DNA of 64,000 bases from Agromyces marinus (GTDB lineage Bacteria > Actinomycetota > Actinomycetes > Actinomycetales > Microbacteriaceae), in assembly GCF_021442325.1 (NCBI RefSeq), contig NZ_CP087879.1:682001-746000 (forward strand). The letters are read 5' to 3'. Of the stretch, positions 24,608-33,319 are shown in pieces; positions within the stretch are counted from its first letter, which is position 1, and each line of letters opens with the position of its first letter. The notes under the pieces are model-generated. The model did no database searches. It was given only the letters and a program-made list of their open reading frames with translations, and was not told the origin of the DNA. Position numbers and translations under genes: made by a program.

Positions 24608-25948
24608 GTGCGCATCCTCCGTCGGGTGATCGTCGTCGTCGCCGTCACCGCCCTCCTCCTCATCACCGCGTTCACGGGCGTGTACCTCTGGCAGCAGCCC
24701 ATCCTGCTGACGGGCACGGGGTACGCGGCCCACAACGCGTGCGCGGTCACCGAGGTCGCCGGGCGCGACCGGCCCGAGACCGACCTGCCCGAGAACCCGC
24801 TCGTGCCCTACCTCGACGTGGCGGGCGCGGGCGACCCGACCACGGCGACGCTCCTCGGCCAGCTCGCGCACCAGCGCGCCTGGTTCGTCGACGGCTTCGG
24901 CTGCACGCTCGCGGGCGCCCGGCCCGACCTCGGGCCGGCAACGCCGATCGCGGCGGGCGCCAACCCGTTCACCGATGCGCCGGTGCCGAGCGCAGACGCC
25001 GCGATCGACGCGGCCCTCGCGACCGGGTTCGGCGACGGGCTCGCCGAAGCGGATGCCGCGGCGCTCGGCACGCGCGCGGTTCTCATCGTCAAGGGCGGCG
25101 AACTGGTCGGAGAGCGCTACGCCGACGGGTTCGACGCCGGGACGCCGCAGCTCGGGTGGTCGATGACGAAGTCCGTGACGAACCTGCTCACCGGCGTGCT
25201 CGCCGAACAGGGCGTCGTCGCGCTCGGCGACGACGGACTGCGGCCGGAGTGGACCGACGCGCGCGCCGACATCACGATCGAGGACCTCCTGCGCCAGACG
25301 TCGGGCCTCGAGTGGGACGAGACCTACGACCTCGGCACGCCCATCACGCGCATGCTCTACCTCGAGGAGGACATGGGCGGGTATGTCGCGAGCCTGCCGC
25401 TCGAGCACGAGCCGGGCACGGTGCAGGAGTACTCCAGCGGCAACACGACGCTGCTCTGCGACATCCTCGTCGAACGCACGGGACTCGGCGCCGACCTGCC
25501 CAGGCAGGCCCTGCTCGGACCGCTCGGGCTGTCGTCCGCCGTGATCGAAGCGGATGCCGCGGGCACCCCGGTGTGCTCCTCGTACATGTGGGCGACGCCT
25601 CGCGACTGGGCCGCGATCGGGCAGTTCGCCCTCCAGGACGGCGAGTGGAACGGCGAACGGCTGCTGCCCGACGGCTGGATGGAACGCTCGCTCGAGCCGA
25701 CCGAGGTCGACGAGACCGACGATCCCGGCAACGGCATGAGCTGGCGCACGAACGTCATGCCCGACGGTTCGCTCCGCTGGCCCGAGTTGCCCGCCGACGC
25801 GTACTACGCGAGTGGGCACGACGGTCAGCGGGTCCTCGTGGTGCCGTCTGAGGAGCTCGTCGTCGTGCGGATGGGGTTCACCCCCGAGGCCGAGGTGAAC
25901 CCGTCGTTCGTCGGCATGGTCGAGCAGGCCGTCGACGCGCTGCGCTGA
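24608..25948 (+). CDS. Serine hydrolase, class C beta-lactamase/penicillin-binding type
   Basis: The protein has 446 residues. An N-terminal hydrophobic segment (VIVVVAVTALLLITAFTGVY) anchors or exports it. The SxxK motif is Ser185-Lys188 (WSMTK). The second motif is a Tyr in EYSSGNT, and the third region is ASGHDGQR, where the usual KTG is replaced by HDG. These changes are common in the esterase-like members of the family, so it need not hydrolyse beta-lactams; a peptidase or esterase role at the cell surface is plausible. Start GTG at 24608. It lies 48 bp after the importer operon but probably has its own promoter. Confidence 0.85.
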   Translation: MRILRRVIVVVAVTALLLITAFTGVYLWQQPILLTGTGYAAHNACAVTEVAGRDRPETDLPENPLVPYLDVAGAGDPTTATLLGQLAHQRAWFVDGFGCTLAGARPDLGPATPIAAGANPFTDAPVPSADAAIDAALATGFGDGLAEADAAALGTRAVLIVKGGELVGERYADGFDAGTPQLGWSMTKSVTNLLTGVLAEQGVVALGDDGLRPEWTDARADITIEDLLRQTSGLEWDETYDLGTPITRMLYLEEDMGGYVASLPLEHEPGTVQEYSSGNTTLLCDILVERTGLGADLPRQALLGPLGLSSAVIEADAAGTPVCSSYMWATPRDWAAIGQFALQDGEWNGERLLPDGWMERSLEPTEVDETDDPGNGMSWRTNVMPDGSLRWPELPADAYYASGHDGQRVLVVPSEELVVVRMGFTPEAEVNPSFVGMVEQAVDALR

Positions 25949-25955
25949 GCCGGGG

Positions 25956-26549
25956 TCAGGGTTCGGGGCCCCACCACCAGGGTGCCGAGACCGCGAGCAC
26001 GCCGCTCGCGATGTCGTCGGCGTCGCCGGTCGCGCCGCGCCGCAACCAGTGCTCGATGACGCCGACCGTGCCCGCGGCGGCGTACGCGGCGTAGATGGCG
26101 TGGTGCTCGCCCGCGGTCAGATCGCCCGCGGTCAGCGGGGCCACGCCGGGGTTCGCGCGGAGGTAGGTCGTCAGCGCGCCCTCGACACGGTCGACGAGCA
26201 TGCCGCGAACGGGTTCGGCCAGGCGCCCGTCGAGGGCGTGCAGGTAGACGGCGCGATGCTCGGCCACGTGGTCGAACAGCCGGTGCTCGGCCAGTGCGAA
26301 GCGTTCGCGCCCGGGGCCGCGGAAGCCCTCGAACTCCGCGACGGGGTCGTCGAGGGCTTCGGCGAGCGCTTCGGCGACCAGGTCGGCGACGCTCGCCACG
26401 TGGCGGTAGAAGGTGTCGCGGCTGACGCCCGCCGCGCGGGCGACGCCGGCCACGGTCAGGTCGGCGAGAGGCGTGCGCCCGGCGGCGGCGAGCGCGGCGG
26501 AACGGAGCGCGGAGCGCGTTCGCGCCCTGCGGGGGTCGAGATCGGGCAT
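25956..26549 (-). CDS. TetR-family transcriptional regulator
   Basis: The protein has 197 residues. Start ATG at 26549 is favoured by GGAGGG five bases upstream; a TTG start further out would have no ribosome site. The helix-turn-helix is at about 15-60 (LADLTVAGVARAAGVSRDTF, YRHVASVADLV). It reads away from the alcohol dehydrogenase at 26714, and the perfect palindrome at 26571-26598 lies between them. It therefore likely represses both itself and the dehydrogenase. Ligand unknown; an alcohol, diol or ketone is a reasonable guess from the target. Confidence 0.9.
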   Translation of the reverse strand: MPDLDPRRARTRSALRSAALAAAGRTPLADLTVAGVARAAGVSRDTFYRHVASVADLVAEALAEALDDPVAEFEGFRGPGRERFALAEHRLFDHVAEHRAVYLHALDGRLAEPVRGMLVDRVEGALTTYLRANPGVAPLTAGDLTAGEHHAIYAAYAAAGTVGVIEHWLRRGATGDADDIASGVLAVSAPWWWGPEP

Positions 26550-26570
26550 CGGTCCCTCCGAGGATCCCGG

Positions 26571-26598
26571 CAATTATCTGACATCTGTCAGATAATTG
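26571..26598. promoter_or_regulatory. Perfect 28-bp palindromic operator and divergent promoters
   Basis: The arms CAATTATCTGAC (26571-26582) and GTCAGATAATTG (26587-26598) are a perfect 12-bp inverted repeat with the spacer ATCT. Rightward, CTGACA (26578-26583) and TAGACT (26600-26605), 16 bp apart, make a promoter for the dehydrogenase. Leftward, GATAAT inside the dyad can be the -10 box of the tetR gene. The AT-rich site is striking in this genome. Confidence 0.85.
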
Positions 26599-26713
26599 CT
26601 AGACTCGTCGACGGGCCGGGTCGCCGGACACGGCCCGACTCGTGGTCGCGCTGACGTCGCACGCCGGGGCGGATGCCGCGAGCCTCACGCAACGAACGAA
26701 GGAGTCAGCGACG

Positions 26714-27766
26714 ATGCGAGCTGTCGTGTTCCACGGCAAGGAGGACCTCCGGGTCGAAGAGACCGAGGAGCCCGCGCCCGGGCCCGGCCAGGTCAAGCTC
26801 CGCAACGCCTACTCGGGCATCTGCGGATCCGACCTGCACGTGTACTACGCACCCGCCGAGGCGGGCCTCGACATGGAGAACCCGCACCCCGTCACGGGGG
26901 CCACGCTCCCGCAGATCCTCGGTCACGAGTTCTCCGGCACGGTCGTCGAACTCGGCGAGGGCGTCGACTCCGTCGCGGTCGGCGACCGGGTCGCGGTCTG
27001 GCCCATCTACTTCTGCGGAACCTGCGCGGCCTGCCGCAAGGGCGCGGTCAACGCGTGCCGCACGATCGGATTCCACGGGCTCACCTCGCACGGCGGCGGC
27101 ATGGCCGAGTTCACGACCGTCGACGCGTCGAAGGTGCACGTGCTGCCCGAGTCGGTCGACCTGCGTCTCGGGGCGCTCGTCGAGCCCATGGCCGTCGCCT
27201 GGCACGCCGTCGAGCGCTCGGGCGTCCAGCCCGGCGGGAGCGCCGTGATCGCGGGCGCCGGGCCCATCGGCATCGGGGTCTGGTTCGCGCTCAAGGGCCA
27301 CGGCGTCGAGAACGTGCTCGTCTCCGAGCCCAGCCCCGAACGCCGCAGCATCGCCGCCGCGCTCGGCGCGAACGTCGTCGACCCCACGAGCGAGGACCTC
27401 GCTGCGCGCGTCGCGGAACTCACGGACGGCGACGGCGTGGACGTCGCCTTCGACGCGGCCGGGGTCGGTCCCGCCGTGACATCCGCTCTCTCGAGCCTCG
27501 CCCCGCTCGGCCGGCTCGTCATCGTCGCGCTGCACGAGCGCACGACCGAGATCTTCCCCACCCAGCTCGTCATGACCGAGACCGAGATGGCGGGTGCCCT
27601 CGGCTACCTGCAGTCCGACTTCGACGCGGTCATCGCCGCCATGGCCGACGGGCTCTACGACACCACGGGCTGGATCGACGAGGTCGGGTTCGACGGCGTC
27701 GAGGCGACGATCCACGAACTGCGTGCCGGCCGCGGCATGAAGTACCTGGTCTCCAGCGAGGCCTGA
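26714..27766 (+). CDS. Zinc-dependent alcohol dehydrogenase, butanediol dehydrogenase-like
   Basis: The protein has 350 residues (MDR superfamily). Catalytic zinc ligands: Cys37 in GICGSDLH and His71-Glu72 in LGHEFSG. Structural zinc Cys cluster: CGTCAACRKGAVNAC. NAD-binding motif: GAGPIGIG at about 180. The sequence after Cys37 (GSDLHVYYAPAEAG, then a loop with NPHPVTGATLPQ) is typical of (R,R)-2,3-butanediol dehydrogenases. Start ATG at 26714 has AAGGAG nine bases upstream and is preferred to a start 24 codons earlier that lacks a ribosome site. It is controlled by the divergent TetR regulator. Confidence 0.9.
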   Translation: MRAVVFHGKEDLRVEETEEPAPGPGQVKLRNAYSGICGSDLHVYYAPAEAGLDMENPHPVTGATLPQILGHEFSGTVVELGEGVDSVAVGDRVAVWPIYFCGTCAACRKGAVNACRTIGFHGLTSHGGGMAEFTTVDASKVHVLPESVDLRLGALVEPMAVAWHAVERSGVQPGGSAVIAGAGPIGIGVWFALKGHGVENVLVSEPSPERRSIAAALGANVVDPTSEDLAARVAELTDGDGVDVAFDAAGVGPAVTSALSSLAPLGRLVIVALHERTTEIFPTQLVMTETEMAGALGYLQSDFDAVIAAMADGLYDTTGWIDEVGFDGVEATIHELRAGRGMKYLVSSEA

Positions 27767-27882
27767 GCGGGCGCAGTCCGGTCCGTCGTCGCGGGTGGGG
27801 CGCTCGCTCCACCCGTGACGACGTCGGCACGTGCGGGGGAGGGCGTCATGCGCCGGAAACACGCGTCGGCGAGGATCATCGG

Positions 27883-28365
27883 GTGAGCACGAGCGCAGCA
27901 TCCGAGATCGAGATCCGACCGGGCGACCTCGCCGACCCCCGCGTCGTGAGGTTGCTCGAGGCGCACCTCGCCGACATGTTCGCGACCTCGCCCGCCGAGA
28001 GCGTGCACGCGCTCGACCTCTCGGGGCTCGCGGCCGGCGACGTCGCCTTCTGGACCATCGGTGAGGGCCCCGACCTGCTCGGCTGCGTCGCGCTGAAGCA
28101 CCTCGACGCTCGCCACGGCGAGCTGAAGTCCATGCGAACGGATGCCGCGGCCCGCGGCCTCGGGCTCGGTGCGCGTCTGCTGGAGCACGCGATCTCGGAG
28201 GCCCGCCGCCGCGGGTACCGGCGGATCAGCCTCGAGACGGGCTCGGAGGAGTTCTTCCGCCCGGCGCGGACGCTCTACGCGAAGTACGGCTTCGTCGAGT
28301 GCCCGCCGTTCGGTTCCTACCGCGCCGACCCGAACAGCGTGTTCATGACGCTCGAGCTGGCCTGA
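27883..28365 (+). CDS. GNAT-family N-acetyltransferase
   Basis: The protein has 160 residues. The acetyl-CoA binding region is visible in MRTDAAARGLGLGARLLEHA with the preceding beta strand LLGCVALKHL. The C-terminal YGFVECPPFGSYRADPNSVF is typical of small putative acetyltransferases acting on amino compounds. Start GTG at 27883 lies 6 nt after GAGGAT (27871-27876), so the message is probably leaderless. It is flanked by the dehydrogenase (same strand, 116 bp gap) and the convergent sigma factor gene. Acceptor unknown. Confidence 0.85.
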   Translation: MSTSAASEIEIRPGDLADPRVVRLLEAHLADMFATSPAESVHALDLSGLAAGDVAFWTIGEGPDLLGCVALKHLDARHGELKSMRTDAAARGLGLGARLLEHAISEARRRGYRRISLETGSEEFFRPARTLYAKYGFVECPPFGSYRADPNSVFMTLELA

Positions 28366-28367
28366 GG

Positions 28368-29303
28368 TCAGGTCCGCCCGTTCCAGAGCCGCAGCTTCTC
28401 CGGATTCCGCATGATCCGGATGGCCGAGATGCGGTCGCCGCGGACCTCCGCGGTGAGCACCGCGTCGATCGCGCCGTCCTCGCCGAACGCGAGCGTGAGC
28501 CCGTCGGCGGTCTCCTCGACCGCGACCTGGAGTCCCGGTCCGCGCTGCTGCTTGAGCCCCAGGATGAACCGGGCCACGTGATCCGCGCCCACGACCGGGC
28601 GCAGTGCCGCGGAGGCGAGCCCGCCGCCGTCGGAGACCAGCCGCACCCCGGGGTCGAGCACGGCCAGCAGCTCGCCGAGTTCGCCCGAGCCGGTCGCGGC
28701 GATGAAGGCGCGGACGACCGCGTCGTGCCGTTCGCGCGGGACCTCCGCGGCGCGTCGCTCGCGGACGTGCCGTCGGGCCGAGGAGGCGAGCTGCCGGCAC
28801 GCCTCGGGCGTGCGGCCGACGATCTCGGCGATCTCGGCGAACGGCACCGCGAACACGTCGTGCAGCACGAAGGCGACCCGCTCGGCCGGCGTGAGCGCCT
28901 CGAGCACGACGAGCAGCGCCGTGCTCACCGACTCGTCGAGCGCCACCCGGTCGAGCGGGTCGGGCGGCGGGGCGGCGCCGAACAGGCCCGCGCCCGCGGG
29001 CAGCGGCTCGGGGAGCCACTCGCCGACGTACGACTCGCGCCTGGCGCGCGCCGACCCGAGCTCGTCGAGGCAGATCCGCCCGACGACGCGCGTGAACCAG
29101 GCCGCCGGATTCTCGATCGCGTCGCGTTCGCCGCCGGTCAGGCGCACCCACCTCGCAAAGGTCTCCTGCACCGCATCCTCGGCGTCGGCCACGGTGCCGA
29201 GCATGCGGTAGGCCAGGCCCGTGAGCCGGCCGCGGTGCTCGGCGAGCAGGGCGGGCTCGAGCCCGCTGCCGGATCCGCCGGAGTGCCCGTCATCGGTCGT
29301 CAT
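28368..29303 (-). CDS. ECF41-type sigma factor with fused SnoaL-like domain
   Basis: The protein has 311 residues from ATG at 29303 with GGGAGGG upstream. Sigma region 2 is at about 20-85 (RLTGLAYRMLGTVADAEDAV, QETFARWVRL) and region 4 at about 130-185 (ALTPAERVAFVLHDVF, FAEIAEIVGRTPEACRQLAS). The C-terminal SnoaL-like extension has the signatures of ECF41: WLPEPL in the linker, DGGG at about 225 and NPEKL near the end. In this group the extension replaces a separate anti-sigma factor. The adjacent divergent SDR gene at 29411 is the expected target, since ECF41 genes usually flank small oxidoreductases or decarboxylases. Confidence 0.92.
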   Translation of the reverse strand: MTTDDGHSGGSGSGLEPALLAEHRGRLTGLAYRMLGTVADAEDAVQETFARWVRLTGGERDAIENPAAWFTRVVGRICLDELGSARARRESYVGEWLPEPLPAGAGLFGAAPPPDPLDRVALDESVSTALLVVLEALTPAERVAFVLHDVFAVPFAEIAEIVGRTPEACRQLASSARRHVRERRAAEVPRERHDAVVRAFIAATGSGELGELLAVLDPGVRLVSDGGGLASAALRPVVGADHVARFILGLKQQRGPGLQVAVEETADGLTLAFGEDGAIDAVLTAEVRGDRISAIRIMRNPEKLRLWNGRT

Positions 29304-29346
29304 GCCCACACCCTCCCACGTTCGCCACCCGGGGCGGATGCCGCGA

Positions 29347-29373
29347 CCTCACGTTTCGAGAGGCTGCGTCGTC
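29347..29373 (+). promoter_or_regulatory. Candidate ECF41 promoter upstream of the SDR gene
   Basis: CCTCACG (29347-29353) and CGTC (29370-29373) are 16 bp apart. The known ECF41 promoter has a TGTCACA-like -35 and a CGTC -10 element, so the match is partial. The ATG of the SDR gene is 38 bp downstream, preceded by GAGGAGG. Confidence 0.45.
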
Positions 29374-29410
29374 GTACCGGGAGAGGCCCCGATCCAACCG
29401 AGGAGGACGT

Positions 29411-30214
29411 ATGAAGATCGCGATCGCCGGAGGAACCGGCACCGTCGGACGCCACGCCGTGGACGTCGCCCGCGAGCACGGGCACGAGGTCGTCGTGCTG
29501 GCGCGGGCGCGCGGCGTCGACCTCACCACCGGCGCGGGACTGCCCGAAGCGCTGCGAGGGGTCGACGCCGTCATCGACGTTGGCAACCTCGCCTCGACCT
29601 CAGCGAAGACCGCGACCGCGTTCTTCACGGCCACGACCCGCAACCTCGTCGACGCCGAGCTCGCGGCCGGGGTCGGCCACCACGTGGCGCTGTCGATCGT
29701 CGGCGTCGACCGGGCTCCGTACGGCTACTACGCTGCGAAGCTCGCCCAGGAGCAGCTCGTCGAATCCGGCCGGGTGCCGTGGACCATCCTGCGCGCCACG
29801 CAGTTCCACGAGTTCGCGGAGCAGTTGCTGCACGCCCTCACGATGGGCCGGATCCACCTCGCACCGAAGGCGCGCATCCGGCCGGTCGCGGCGCGCGAGG
29901 TGGGCGAGCGGCTCGTCGAACTCGCCGAGGGCCCACCCGCGGGGCGGGCGCGCGACCTCGCCGGGCCCGGGGAGGAGCAGCTCGACGACCTGGTCGGCCG
30001 GCTCGTCGAGGCGACCGGCATCCGTGGACCCGTGATCCCCGTGGCGTTGCCCATGCGGCCGTTCCGGGCGATGCGGCGGGGCGAGGCGCTGCCCGGACCC
30101 GACGCGGCGATCGGGCGGCAGACGTTCGACGAGTGGCTGGCGGACCGCACGGCCGCCGCCGCCGCCGCCGACGGCGGTCGCGTCAGCGGCGACGCCGCGA
30201 GACCGCCAGCGTGA
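29411..30214 (+). CDS. NmrA-like NAD(P)-binding atypical SDR
   Basis: The protein has 267 residues. The Rossmann motif MKIAIAGGTGTVGRHAVDVA starts at residue 1, with YYAAKLAQEQLVE around residue 105 holding the YxxxK-type pair. Members of this atypical SDR group bind NAD(P) and reduce or sense redox state. The N-terminal start ATG at 29411 has AGGAGG eight bases before. A divergent ECF41 sigma gene flanks it, so it is the presumed sigma target. The C-terminus ends in Ala/Gly/Pro and overlaps the convergent reductase gene by 32 bp. Confidence 0.88.
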   Translation: MKIAIAGGTGTVGRHAVDVAREHGHEVVVLARARGVDLTTGAGLPEALRGVDAVIDVGNLASTSAKTATAFFTATTRNLVDAELAAGVGHHVALSIVGVDRAPYGYYAAKLAQEQLVESGRVPWTILRATQFHEFAEQLLHALTMGRIHLAPKARIRPVAAREVGERLVELAEGPPAGRARDLAGPGEEQLDDLVGRLVEATGIRGPVIPVALPMRPFRAMRRGEALPGPDAAIGRQTFDEWLADRTAAAAAADGGRVSGDAARPPA

Positions 30215-31184
30215 CGTCCTCGTCGACGAGGTCGGCGTTGATCGACGTGCCGGCGATGCTGCCCGTCGCCATGGTCCACGGCACCGAGCTCCGCGGGCCC
30301 GTGACGTTGCCGGCCGCGTAGACGCCGCGGACGCTCGTGCGACCCTCCTCGTCGATGAGGACCCGGCGGGCGCCGCCCTGGCGCATCGACCGGGCACCGA
30401 GCCCGACGAGGACCTCGTCGTTCGCGACCGTCCTCGGCGCGACGAACACGGCCTGCGCGGCGAGTTCGTCGCCGTCTTCGAAGCGGATGCCGCGCAGCGC
30501 GTCGTCGTCACCCGAGAGCACCTCGACGACCGGGCGCTCCTCGATCGCGATCCCGCGCGCGTCGAGCGCGTCGCGCGTCGCGGGGGGCAGCACGACACCC
30601 TGCGTGCAGAAGGTCACGTGCTCGGAGAGCTGGCGCATGAGCTGCGCCTGGTGCGCGTTCTCGGCCGACGACGCGATCACCGCGATGCGCCGGTCGCGCA
30701 CCTCCCATCCGTCGCAGTACGGGCACAGCACGACGCCCCGCCCCCACTGCTCGGAGAGGCCCGGGATCTCGGGAAGCTCGTCGACGAGCCCCGTCGCGAC
30801 GAGCACGCGCCGCGCGACCAGGCGCTCACCGGAGTCGAGGACCACCTCGAACGCGATCCCGTCGAGGCCGCGGGCTGCCGCGGCATCCGCTTCGAGCACG
30901 GCCGCGTCGGCGACCTCGCCCGACCGGGTCGCGACGTCGTACCGCGTCAGCTCGGCCCGGCCCGCCGAGAGCAGGTCTGCGGGCGACGTGTGATCGCGGC
31001 CGAGCACGCCGTGCATGTGCGCGGCGGCGCGGCTGCGCGGGCGGCCCGAATCCACGACGAGCACGCGCCGACGCGACCGGCCGAGCATGAGCGCGGCGCT
31101 CAGCCCGGCGCTGCCGCCGCCGACGACGATCACATCCCACACGGCCGCGGCCTCGCCTTCGGGCATGGTGCCTGGTCGTGACAC
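30183..31184 (-). CDS. Thioredoxin-reductase-like FAD/NAD(P) oxidoreductase
   Basis: The protein has 333 residues. The FAD-binding motif is VIVVGGGSAGLSAALMLGRS (18-37) and the redox-active disulfide is CPYC in VLCPYCDGWEVRD. The C-terminal FAD motif is SVRGVYAAGNVTGP. CPYC replaces the CATC of true thioredoxin reductases and is common in the small actinobacterial dithiol oxidase/reductase group, including enzymes that oxidise dithiols in natural products. The NAD(P) domain motif is AVIASSAENAHQ, degenerate relative to GxGxxA, so NADPH use is doubtful. GTG at 31184 is preferred to the ATG at 31166 because GAGGGGAG precedes it. Confidence 0.85.
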   Translation of the reverse strand: MSRPGTMPEGEAAAVWDVIVVGGGSAGLSAALMLGRSRRRVLVVDSGRPRSRAAAHMHGVLGRDHTSPADLLSAGRAELTRYDVATRSGEVADAAVLEADAAAARGLDGIAFEVVLDSGERLVARRVLVATGLVDELPEIPGLSEQWGRGVVLCPYCDGWEVRDRRIAVIASSAENAHQAQLMRQLSEHVTFCTQGVVLPPATRDALDARGIAIEERPVVEVLSGDDDALRGIRFEDGDELAAQAVFVAPRTVANDEVLVGLGARSMRQGGARRVLIDEEGRTSVRGVYAAGNVTGPRSSVPWTMATGSIAGTSINADLVDEDVTLAVSRRRR

Positions 31185-31226
31185 GGACGCTCCCCTCGGG
31201 TCGGCGCGGGCCGGAACAGGTCGAGC

Positions 31227-32162
31227 CTACCGACGCGGGGCGACATCCCTCCCGAGCACGGGCAGCGCACCCAGGATCCGGGCGCGAAGCGCGTTCGCCC
31301 GGTCGGCGAACCCGCGCTGGCGGCGCACGTACTCGGCCTTGCCGTCTGCCGTCTCGATGCGCACCGGCTCGCCGCCCCAGGGCTCCATGTCGTAGGGCGA
31401 GGCCTGCATGTCGAGGTGGCGGATGTCCCGTGCGAGCTCGAACGCGTCGAGCAGCAGGTCGCCCGGCACGAGCGGGCCGAGCTTGACCGCCCACTTGTAG
31501 ACGTCCATGTTCGCGTGCAGGCAGCCGGGCTGCTCGAGCTCGGGCTGCGACTCGCGGGTCGGTGCGAAGCGGTTGCGGGGCGTGGCCTCGGGCGTGAAGA
31601 ACCGGTACGCGTCGATGTGCGTGCACCGCAGGTCGTGCGACTCGACGACCTCGTCGGTCGCGGCCTGCCCGAGGCGCAGCGGAACGGGATGCCGGTGCTC
31701 GCCCTGCCGGTACACCATGGCCCACTCGTGCAGGCCGAAGCAGCCGTACTGCGCGGGGCGCGCAGCGGTGCGCCGCAGCATCCGCTCGACCAGGCCGAGC
31801 ATCGCTCCCTTCTCGCCGCGCATGGCGCCCGCGTCGACGACCAGGCCGTGCTCGGTCGCGCCCGCGGCGTACCAGCGCCATTCCGCGCGCGGGGAGGCCG
31901 CGGCATCCGCCAGCTCGACGCCGGCGCCCGGGTGCCAGCGGCGCAGCAGCGCGGGGGAGTACGAGTAGTACGTGAAGAGGAAGTCCTCGATCGGATGCCG
32001 CTCGCCGCGAGCCCTGCGCGCCCGGTGGCCGGCCGTCAGGGCGTCGGCGCGCTCGGCGTGCGCCCGCTCGCGGGCGCGCCACGCGGCGGCGTCGAGCACG
32101 ACCGCATCGGGCACCGCGGCGTCGGGCATCGCGGCGTCGCGGGTCGGGGCGGCGGAGGTCAC
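31227..32162 (-). CDS. Conserved actinobacterial protein of unknown function
   Basis: The protein has 311 residues from GTG at 32162. It has characteristic segments HPIEDFLFTYYSYSPALLRR, WHPGAGVEL, YGCFGLHEWAMVYRQGEHRH, CLHANMDVYKWAVKLGPLVP and LDMQASPYDMEPWGGEPV. From memory, close relatives are often labelled 3-methyladenine DNA glycosylase, but I see no alkylpurine glycosylase motif, so the label is not supported. Several conserved His, Cys, Tyr and Trp suggest a metal or cofactor site. TATCCT (32169-32174 on the complement) lies 6 nt before the GTG, so the message is probably leaderless. No operon partners. Confidence 0.8.
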   Translation of the reverse strand: MTSAAPTRDAAMPDAAVPDAVVLDAAAWRARERAHAERADALTAGHRARRARGERHPIEDFLFTYYSYSPALLRRWHPGAGVELADAAASPRAEWRWYAAGATEHGLVVDAGAMRGEKGAMLGLVERMLRRTAARPAQYGCFGLHEWAMVYRQGEHRHPVPLRLGQAATDEVVESHDLRCTHIDAYRFFTPEATPRNRFAPTRESQPELEQPGCLHANMDVYKWAVKLGPLVPGDLLLDAFELARDIRHLDMQASPYDMEPWGGEPVRIETADGKAEYVRRQRGFADRANALRARILGALPVLGRDVAPRR

Positions 32163-32241
32163 GCGTCGAGGATAGGCGTCGAGGCTGACCGGCGGTTGCG
32201 TGCTGCGATCCAGGGCGTGATCTCGTCGGGGAGGGCGCCGG

Positions 32242-33264
32242 TCAGTGGTACCGGCCCGAGTACGCGTTGATGGCGGGCTGACCGCCGAGGTGCGCGTAGA
32301 GCACGTTGGAGTCCTTCGGGATCTCGCCCGATGAGACGAGGTCGATGAGCCCGGCCATCGACTTGCCCTCGTAGACGGGGTCGAGGATCACGCCCTCGAG
32401 GCTGCCCGTGAGGCGCATCGCCTCGTCGGTCGACTCGACCGGGATGCCGTAGTGCTCGCCCGCCCAGCCCTCGAGCACCGTGATCTCGTCGTCGCGCAGG
32501 TCACGGCCGAGGCCGATCATCGAGGCTGTGTTCCGTGCGATGCGCGCCACCTGGTCGCGGGTCTCGTCGATCTTCGCCGACGCGTCGATGCCGAGCACCC
32601 GGCGGGGTCGCCCGCCGAAGTTCTGCTCGAGGTCGGCGAATCCGGCGATCATGCCCGCGTGCGTCGACCCCGTGACCGAGCACACCACGATCGTGTCGAA
32701 GAAGACGCCGAGCGACTCCTCCTGCGCGGCGACCTCGTGGGCCCAGTTCGCGAACCCGAGGCCGCCCAGCGGGTGGTCGGACGCGCCGGCGGGGATCGCG
32801 TAGGGCGTGCCGCCCGCGGCCTCGACATCCGCGATCGCCTGCTTCCACGAGTCGCGGAAGCCGATGCTGAAGCCCGCGGGCGACAGGCGCACGTCGGCGC
32901 CCATGAGCCGCGAGAGCAGGATGTTGCCGACCCGGTCGTTGACCGCGTCGGGCCAGTCGACCCAGTGCTCCTGCACGAGCACGGCCTTCATGCCGAGGTG
33001 GGCGGCGACCGCGGCGACCTGGCGCGTGTGGTTCGACTGCACGCCGCCGATCGAGACGAGCGTGTCGGCGCCCTTCGCGAGCGCGTCGGGCACGAGGTAC
33101 TCGAGCTTGCGGGTCTTGTTCCCGCCGAAGGCGAGGCCCGAGTTCACGTCCTCTCGCTTCATCCAGACGCGGGCGCCGCCGAGGTGGTCGCTCAGGCGGT
33201 CGACGGGGTGGATCGGGCTCGGACCGAACGTCAGGCGATGACGCGGGAAGTCGGCGAGGGCCAT
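32242..33264 (-). CDS. acdS: 1-aminocyclopropane-1-carboxylate deaminase
   Basis: The protein has 340 residues, the usual length of ACC deaminase, a PLP enzyme that converts the plant ethylene precursor ACC to ammonia and 2-oxobutanoate. Lys50 (GGNKTRK) binds PLP and Ser77 (QSNHTR) is the substrate nucleophile helper. The residues that separate true deaminases from D-cysteine desulfhydrases fit a deaminase: Tyr298-Glu299 in LDPVYEGKS and Leu326 in AHLGGQP, equivalent to Glu295 and Leu322 of the Pseudomonas enzyme. Tyr271 is also present. Start ATG at 33264 has AAGGAG eight bases upstream. No acdR-like regulator is adjacent. It suggests a plant-associated or soil lifestyle. Confidence 0.92.
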   Translation of the reverse strand: MALADFPRHRLTFGPSPIHPVDRLSDHLGGARVWMKREDVNSGLAFGGNKTRKLEYLVPDALAKGADTLVSIGGVQSNHTRQVAAVAAHLGMKAVLVQEHWVDWPDAVNDRVGNILLSRLMGADVRLSPAGFSIGFRDSWKQAIADVEAAGGTPYAIPAGASDHPLGGLGFANWAHEVAAQEESLGVFFDTIVVCSVTGSTHAGMIAGFADLEQNFGGRPRRVLGIDASAKIDETRDQVARIARNTASMIGLGRDLRDDEITVLEGWAGEHYGIPVESTDEAMRLTGSLEGVILDPVYEGKSMAGLIDLVSSGEIPKDSNVLYAHLGGQPAINAYSGRYH

Positions 33265-33319
33265 GGTGTGCTCCTTCAGGGGGTGGTGGTGACGGACGCC
33301 GAGCGCTCCCGCTCGGCGG

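Noticed and set aside
31227..32162. 3-methyladenine DNA glycosylase label
   Set aside because: I could not find a glycosylase motif such as a helix-hairpin-helix with a catalytic Asp; the name appears to be inherited from databases. Kept as unknown function.
32169..33264. ACC deaminase and the unknown protein as one operon
   Set aside because: The gap holds the separate leaderless promoter TATCCT of the gene at 32162, so they are independently transcribed.
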